The notes under the pieces were generated by a model that saw only the letters and a program-made list of their open reading frames with translations, did not search any database and was not told where the DNA came from. Source: Prochilodus magdalenae (lineage: Eukaryota > Chordata > Actinopteri > Characiformes > Prochilodontidae). From it: a DNA stretch of 64,000 nt. Below, piece after piece: positions 57,691-64,000 of this stretch (the stretch's first letter is position 1; the number at the start of each line of letters is the position of its first letter). The position numbers and the translations under genes were made by a program. The stretch covers positions 186,001 to 250,000 of the forward strand of contig JAMWET010000809.1 in NCBI GenBank assembly GCA_024036415.1. Direction: 5' to 3'.

Positions 57691-60269
57691 TTATATACTA
57701 AATATATACTACATTATATGCTATGTATACAGATCGGTTTTGCTTAGATAAATGGTTCTCCAATAGAAGTTTCCATTTCAAGCACAATTTAAAAATAAAA
57801 ACATTTGACAGCTTGTGACTTCAGTGTATTTAGTTGCTATAGAAATAAAATATGTAGATCTGTCACCTTTCTTAATACTTATATTTTAAGTCAGATGGCA
57901 CCATTCATATGTTTCATTTCCATAATGGTTTGGAACTATTTGGCCTCATATTCTGCACGTATCCCTCCACCAGAAATAGACTAAAAAATACGCATGACAT
58001 CAGGCAGCATATTCTTAACCATTTCCTGTGGGGAGCTGTTAAAGTTTCCTATCACCACCGCTTCTGACAATCCTCCACTGCCTGCCACTGCCTTTGTCAT
58101 TTTGAGTTTCGCTAACCTTATGCTAACACTCAACAAAAGAAAGCTTCTTATTTACAGGAAGATGACACGCTGCACTCTCACGTTGAGAGACGTTTTAATT
58201 GAGTATCATTTTATGTCTGATTTGGAAGGCATTCAAATAAAAGCGACAGATTTGACAACTCTGACATAACAGTGTCAGGAAGAATGGAAGTGTGAGGGCA
58301 GATGAAACGCTCTGAAAGTCGACGGAAGAAAACACTAAAAGACAATGAGGGCAATTCACTGCAATCATCTGCTTATCAAAAAGCAGAGCAGTGCGGTCAG
58401 ATGCACAGCCAGAGGAAGACAGAAAGAGGTACAGGGAGAGATGAGTCCTCAGAAAGCATAACTTCCATTAAAGGAACCCTCCAGATGTGTTTGTACATCT
58501 TCAGACCATTCTTTCAAATGATTTCCATTCTGCACAATCTGTTTCAAAATTTGCAAAACATCTCATTCATACTTCAGAATGGGCCCATAAATTGGATGTT
58601 GTCATTATTACATAAGAGCAATTCTGCTCCACCTTTCTGACAAAAAAGTGATTTTCAAAAGTGCTTCTTCCAAAATTGGTACTTTACTTACAGCCTATTC
58701 AGCGGGAACCTTTTCCCAAAATTCATTCCTCTGACTGAAAACTCCACTGCTGAGGGTATAAACATACTTAATGAGCCCACTGTGCTTTTTCAAAGAGCTG
58801 AACAGTCTAATATGTGTCTGACCACAGATTCACTTCTTTAAAGAAAGCTTACACTCTCTGTCAGGTTTGGGAACAACCTGCCTTGGTTTTGACTGTTTCT
58901 CTAGTACTTTTAAATAAAAAGGGCAACTTTTTCTTCTTTTTTATTATAATTTTTCCCTTAGCTGCTGAAAAACTGATGTTTTACTACTGTGGAAGGCTAG
59001 TTCAGTTTTACTATGGACACCATGTGTTAATTTTTGAAATCATTTTCTTTGCTGCTTGAAAATCTCAAACTTTAGACTTTTCTGTCATAGTCTCTAGTCA
59101 GTTTCTTCAGTTTGCCCAGTTTTCTCTCCCTTTCTCCATTTTCCAATCTGTGCCATGAAACCACAGTGCGAGCATGTCATGAAGGAATTATAACAGCTAT
59201 AATCATCTATGCAAAACATAGAGAGCCGTTTACAGTTAAAAGCATTAAATGGAGCTTTGATGCACAGAATTTACAAGAATGATTTTTAGCAATTCAGTTT
59301 CTTACGAAACCATTTCAGCCCTCATTTTGCTATGCTGATGTTATGGCATCCCAGGTGGTTATGCGTCACAGGTTAGCTGTCGCTTGGTTGTTAGCTTTTG
59401 CACAGTACCTTTTTTTGTTGACTGAAGCAGACAGAGATTGTGGGATACCACATGTTTCTTCACATTTTTACTTTTATGCATTATTTGATCAAGTGAGGTA
59501 ACATTTACATTGTGTGAAAATTTCATGATGAATTGACCAACAGAAATGAAAGTCTTTTTCCATTGACTTATATTAGAATTAAATTAGGTTTTTGCCTTCT
59601 CCTGTAAAGTTTTGGAGACACATGTTTTTCTTTGGACAGCATCAATATGTAAATATTTGGGTTAATATCAGCAGAATATCTGGATCTAAGTAAGTAAACC
59701 AGTCTGAGCCATTTTTGATTTGATTCGTTTTTGCAGCGTAGTTTCCCTACTGTGGCATGGACAGAACGCTTTAACTTTAACCATGTTTACATACTACATT
59801 TTATTTCAGAACTGCAAGGCAGATTTTCTGATATGGACCCTTCAAATTCTTGCAAAATGGGCAAGAAAATATGATCAATGTATAAAAAAAGGCTTCCCCA
59901 TTATTTTACAGTGCAGAAAGCTCCATAAAGATTAAAGAGGTAAGAATTAAAAAGGAATTTGAATTTTTATGCTAAGTTTCTGTGTGGGCTGTGAACATTA
60001 AAAAAAAAAAAGCTGCTGAATGCTTGTGAACTCCTCGAGGAGGCACAAAGCCCCTCGCTGTGTGTAAATAAAGTGTTTTAAATGGTTGGACAACATTTCT
60101 GCAGCTGGTTTAGGCTTCTATTGAGCGTGAGCACGGGCGTCGTGGACCGTCCTCAAATCTGAGCCGTACTGACAGCATTATGGATTTGGAGAAAAGCTGT
60201 TTGCATAACTTACTGAGGGATCAGGTGCTTAGTGAACACACTCCAATTACAGCAGAGCTGGAGAACTCC
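57691..60269. other. Intronic stretch, nothing recognised
   Basis: ORFs at 57994-58269, 58302-58640, 58814-59059 and 59720-59935 show no domain or homology I recognise. The patch 60010-60180 is somewhat GC-richer. Confidence 0.4.
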
Positions 60270-60294
60270 CACACACACACACACACATACACAC
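60270..60294. repeat. Short (CA)n microsatellite
   Basis: About 12 CA units with one TA interruption. Confidence 0.9.
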
Positions 60295-61430
60295 TCTTTC
60301 ACTAATCTACACCACATTACTGAACGCATTTCACAAACGCAAAAAAACAATATTAGCAGTGTTCTAGCAAGAGTTCAACAAATTCATGGATGGATGTCAT
60401 CACACAAACTATACTCAGTAAAACATTGGCTTATGTCTCCAATGCTGTGTTTGAGCAACCGTACAGACAATGTATAGTTAAACCATGTCAAACAGTAGGT
60501 ACTCTCTCCTAAAGGTTATTATTGTTATATCACCAAATAAGATATTGGCCATGTTGTTGACAGGCTGTCTACAACTAATCTGTTTATAATCCATGAAGGT
60601 GTTCAGTGTTCTAAAAGAGCTCAACATATCCATCATATATACTCAGCATTAACAGGCACTTAAAACATTCCAATATATATATCTTTTATTTTTATTCTAC
60701 TTAAAATATATTATTTTTACAGGGGGATGAAAAAAATTGCACTGCATTGACTGCAATTCCTAATCTGTTTGTTATTCATGTTGAAGGTGCTGCTCCTTAG
60801 ATCATTTAAGAGCAGGTAGCCAATGAAAGGAAGAGTAAACGCAATGACGGCTAAACTTCTTGACAAATGATCATTATAACAACGGCAGCCAACAACAAAC
60901 TACGTTTAACAGCAACCAAAAGAAGTGATAAAAACAGAAGCAAAACAAGTGCTAACACTGCTACTACTGAAGATCCTCTTGGCGAGTAAAGGGATGAAGT
61001 TTGAAGCTGACCTCGCTGGCATTTTTCCTAGACTGGCAAGAAGTGAAGGGTGAGGAGGAGGAACTGTGCATTTTCTGGTGATATGTTGCCCCCCACTGCA
61101 TGTAGAAGCATGACTTTGACATGAGAGTTCAACAGGCTACACTGGCGGACAATTGTTTGTCCGTTTCAGAATCATTAAAGCCTTAGATTTCATGAACATA
61201 CAATACACGTAATTCATTTTTTCCATTTTCTGTCCGTTCTCCTTTAGGCCGTATTTTATACTGTGCCTTTAAGACTGATATATGTAAATAAGCTCTGTTC
61301 CCAGTGGCTATGCCTCAACAAGCAGGCTGACAAACTCTTTATAGCTTCAGTGTGCATGAGAAGAGAATCCAAAAAGCTGGATTCAGTGACTAAATGAGAA
61401 ATCTCTTTAGCCTGGAGCAGAAAGGAGAAA
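60295..61430. other. Intronic stretch, nothing recognised
   Basis: AT-rich with no notable ORF before the purine tract. Confidence 0.5.
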
Positions 61431-61895
61431 GAGAGTGACTTGTCAAGGAGACAGAGCGAGAGAGAGAGAGAGGATGAGAGACTGAGAGGAAGAAAAAGGC
61501 CCAGTGGCAAATAAAACCTAGGCATGAGGTCAATGGGCCGTGTTGAAGTAAAGTGAGAAAGAGAGATAGACAGAAATGGAAAGAGAGTGACAGAAAGAAA
61601 GAGAGAGAGAGAAAGAAAGAGAGAGAGAGAGAGAGAGAGGTATGTTTGAGAGTGAGGGAGAGGATGAAAAGGGAAAAGGAAATGAAAAAACCTATAGAGA
61701 AAGAAAGTGAGAGAGGGAGAATAGGGGATAGACAAAATGAGAAGAATGAGAGAGAGAGAAGAGAGGGGACAAGAAGGAAAAAGAGGAAAGAGCAAAAGAA
61801 AATACTGAGAAAAAAGGAGATTCCAGATTAAAAACAGGAAAAAGAAATAAGGAGAGAGAGATGAGGAGAGAGAGAAAGACGAAGGGGAATAGAGT
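61431..61895 (+). repeat. Polypurine (GA-rich) tract
   Basis: Over about 460 bp the plus strand is mostly A and G, with GAGAGA runs at 61455-61473 and 61596-61639. Long ORFs here on both strands (61256-61795, 61553-61831, 61692-61907) are low-complexity products of this composition (RE/K-rich or LS/F-rich) and not genes. Confidence 0.92.
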
Positions 61896-62334
61896 GCAGA
61901 GGATCAACTGATGATTAATATCTGGCGAATGATGAGGGGATAAAAGGCTGAGTAAATGGAGTTATGATAGATTCATCTGGAGTTGGGTTTTTTCCATGGA
62001 AATCTCAAGTGTGTCCATATTATATCACAGCACGGCCTATTTATTATGCAAAAGCACGCAATTTCACCTTCAGTCCTGCTGAAATGTCCTCAGTGCTTGG
62101 AAGCCAGGCGGATCTGCACTGAGCAGGTTAAGATTGCACATTAGCAGCCTAAATCTATAAAAATATAGGTATGGCCAAAATTCAGCCTTCGGAATGCTGA
62201 TCCTGCTGTTTAAGCTATGTGAAGCACTCTACTCCATGTTTATGCATAAGAGGATGTCATACAGAAACCACATAAGCATGTCTATTAGAGATGACTTCAC
62301 TCAGTTTGAGCCAAGTGTCTTATTTATGAAATAC
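61896..62334. other. Intronic stretch, nothing recognised
   Basis: No ORF independent of the adjacent repeat and no repeat end. Confidence 0.45.
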
Positions 62335-62560
62335 AATCTTAACAGGTGCACCCAGGGAGAGGTGAGTCGTTCCATGACAGTCTGGCACAACATCATTGCA
62401 GTCTTTGGAGAGGTTGATGTGGTGTTAAGGGCCGTTGCCGTAACAGTCTGTGGGCATGTCTTCCTGCATCATGCAGCCATTTGCCAAAGGTTCTGGCACT
62501 AACAGGATGGGCATCAATGCGGGCCTTCTTCTATACACGGCCGCTGACAGTGTGTTATGT
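62335..62560 (-). mobile_element. Repeat family A copy
   Basis: aggtgcacccagggagaggt begins it. ttccatgacagtctggcaca, ttgcagtctttggagaggtt, gatgtggtgttaagggccgt and ctgtgggcatgtcttcctgc then match the complement of 57240-57360 and the same strand of 8975-9195. The plus ORF 62194-62502 reads through it antisense. Confidence 0.7.
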
Positions 62561-63420
62561 ATCTGTACATCTTATGAGTATCTGCACAACCAGTACAATG
62601 TGACCCCTCTCCAACTCTTACAATTGCTCAAATCGCTTTCAAACTCTCACTTGGAAAAGGATTTAACATTACAGCATCTCCATTCAAGACAAGTCTCTTG
62701 GTCTAAAACACCTGACCATCAAACAACACACTCAACAGATTGTTTGTGCCTAGCACGCTAGCTTGTTGATTCATTGCTGGCACGACCTTGGAGCTATAGT
62801 ATATTATATTTAGCATGGAAGTCGGATATTGGATCTGGGAATGATGTCACACTCAAGTTCTAGTAAAACAATCGAAAAGCAAAAAGGCTGCCTCCAGAAA
62901 AACCTTTCTGAATACAGTCAGTTTGCTTGACTGTCCCAGGTTGGACAGGTTAGTTGGACAGGTTAGTTGGACAGTAGGTGCTAATAAACAGTTTTATTAT
63001 TATTTTAAAAAATCAAAAATCCAGCTTCCCGCTTTGAATGTAAAGAAGCATAACTATACAGTTAGCCTGTTAGCTCGGAGTTAGGGCATTGGTTCAGAGT
63101 TAGAACGGTACTTCCACAGCACTCCATACAATCACAGCAATAAGGCCCCTGAATTAAATACACTGGAACATTGTTCAAAATATATATTTTTTGTCTTGTC
63201 ATTGTCATTTATTTGATTCACCAACTCATTTCCTCTCCAATCTCAATCACTTTACATTGTCTCTCTCGTTACCGGGGTCATCTGAGCCCCCCAAATCCAC
63301 ATTACTAAAGCATGAGCTCAATTCACCCTACCAACAGAGTTTTACAGCAGTACAGCATACATAGGCAGGATTACAGAGATTACAGAGCATCTGAGTAGCA
63401 GGAAAGTAATGTCTAACCAG
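62561..63420. other. Intronic stretch with a tiny tandem repeat
   Basis: The phrase gttggacaggtta is repeated about three times at 62940-62975. No other feature. Confidence 0.5.
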
Positions 63421-63812
63421 TCTCTCTCTCTCTCTCTCCTTTCTGTCTGTCTACCTCTTTCTTTTCCATGTCTCTCTTTCTTCTTTTTATCTTAATTTTC
63501 TCGTTTAAAGTTCCTTCTGCCTCTCCTTCTTTTTGCTCTCTCACTCTCACTTTCTTGTTCCCTTGTTTACCTTTCTTTTATCTTCAGTATCAGTTTTCTT
63601 CCCTCTCTCTACATTCACATGTCTCTTCCTTTGTCTCTCTCTTTCTTCTTTCTGACTCTCTCACTTTTGCTCTCCCTATCACTCTCTCTTTTTCTTTTTC
63701 CGTGTTTTTCTGTTCTTTTTCCTTTTTTGTTTTATTTTGTTTTTCTTCTTTCTGTCTCTCTCCCTATTGCTCATTTTCCCTCTCTTGCTCTCTATCATCT
63801 CACTCACTCTTT

Positions 63813-63859
<47 letters not shown>

Positions 63860-63861
63860 AG
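63421..63861 (+). repeat. Polypyrimidine (CT-rich) tract
   Basis: About 440 bp of mostly C and T on the plus strand, with CTCTCT runs at 63421-63438 and 63814-63848. The ORF at 63468-63881 (Ser/Leu/Phe-rich) is a low-complexity artefact. Its composition is complementary to 61431-61895. Confidence 0.92.
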
Positions 63862-64000
63862 ATTTTAAGACATGTTGCTAAAACTATAGTTATATACTTA
63901 AAGCACTGCAACTATCACATACAATGTCACAAATATTCAATAAAGACAAGAAAACAATCGTTTTTAAATATTAGCAGATATTTACATATATTAAAGTCTT
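63862..64000. other. Window edge, nothing recognised
   Basis: AT-rich, probably intron continuing beyond the window. Confidence 0.5.

Noticed and set aside
61256..61907. ORFs of 179, 92 and 71 codons
   Set aside because: Low-complexity readings of a GA-rich tract on both strands.
63468..63881. 137-codon Ser/Leu/Phe-rich ORF that could look like a membrane protein
   Set aside because: Reading of a CT-rich tract; composition alone explains it.

Overview
The window reads as a piece of a teleost fish nuclear genome. It is AT-rich and gene-poor, crowded with relics of Tc1/mariner-type DNA transposons, palindromic MITEs, LINE fragments, microsatellites and minisatellites, and it carries five spliced exons of one vertebrate gene on the minus strand. 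The repeat spectrum would suit an otophysan (characin/catfish-like) fish, but that is inference. No prokaryotic gene, operon or CRISPR array was seen, and no viral gene was recognised.

The only host gene I can support is dok6 (docking protein 6, an adaptor with PH and PTB domains). Exons read from high to low coordinates: 21384-21498 and 8091-8210 (PH domain), 4814-4866 (start of the PTB domain, apparently truncated), 3255-3393 (end of the PTB domain) and 1562-1670 (tail). Splice sites and codon phases join consistently, except that the second half of the PTB exon cannot be found. By comparison with the human protein these are exons 3-7. Exons 1-2 (above 64000) and exon 8 (below 1) were not found, so 21499-64000 is probably one large upstream intron.

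Layout: 1-21.5 kb holds the exons, three or more Tc1-type relics (1917-2446, 8325-8869, 12309-12904, 13190-13742), a 31-nt minisatellite (17331-18028) and a perfect AAATT array. 21.5-36 kb is intron with a near full-length dead Tc1 element (23310-24775), two decayed Tc1-like copies, a 5'-truncated L2-like LINE (31226-32348), a small fold-back repeat family and a 524-bp TA-flanked element. 36-41.3 kb is an unusual block: a LINE fragment, an indel-rich tandem duplication, and a 29-nt minisatellite of about 70 units that creates a 567-codon artefact ORF. 41.3-64 kb holds more fragments, a hAT-type MITE with a matching 8-bp target duplication and a tRNA-like internal segment, further MITE pieces, and a purine-rich and a pyrimidine-rich tract near the right end.

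I found no convincing new molecular system. The best leads are the damaged PTB exon (assembly error versus real lesion), possible undescribed fold-back and Tc1-type repeat families present in several copies, and the probable assembly artefact at 37.2-38.9 kb.
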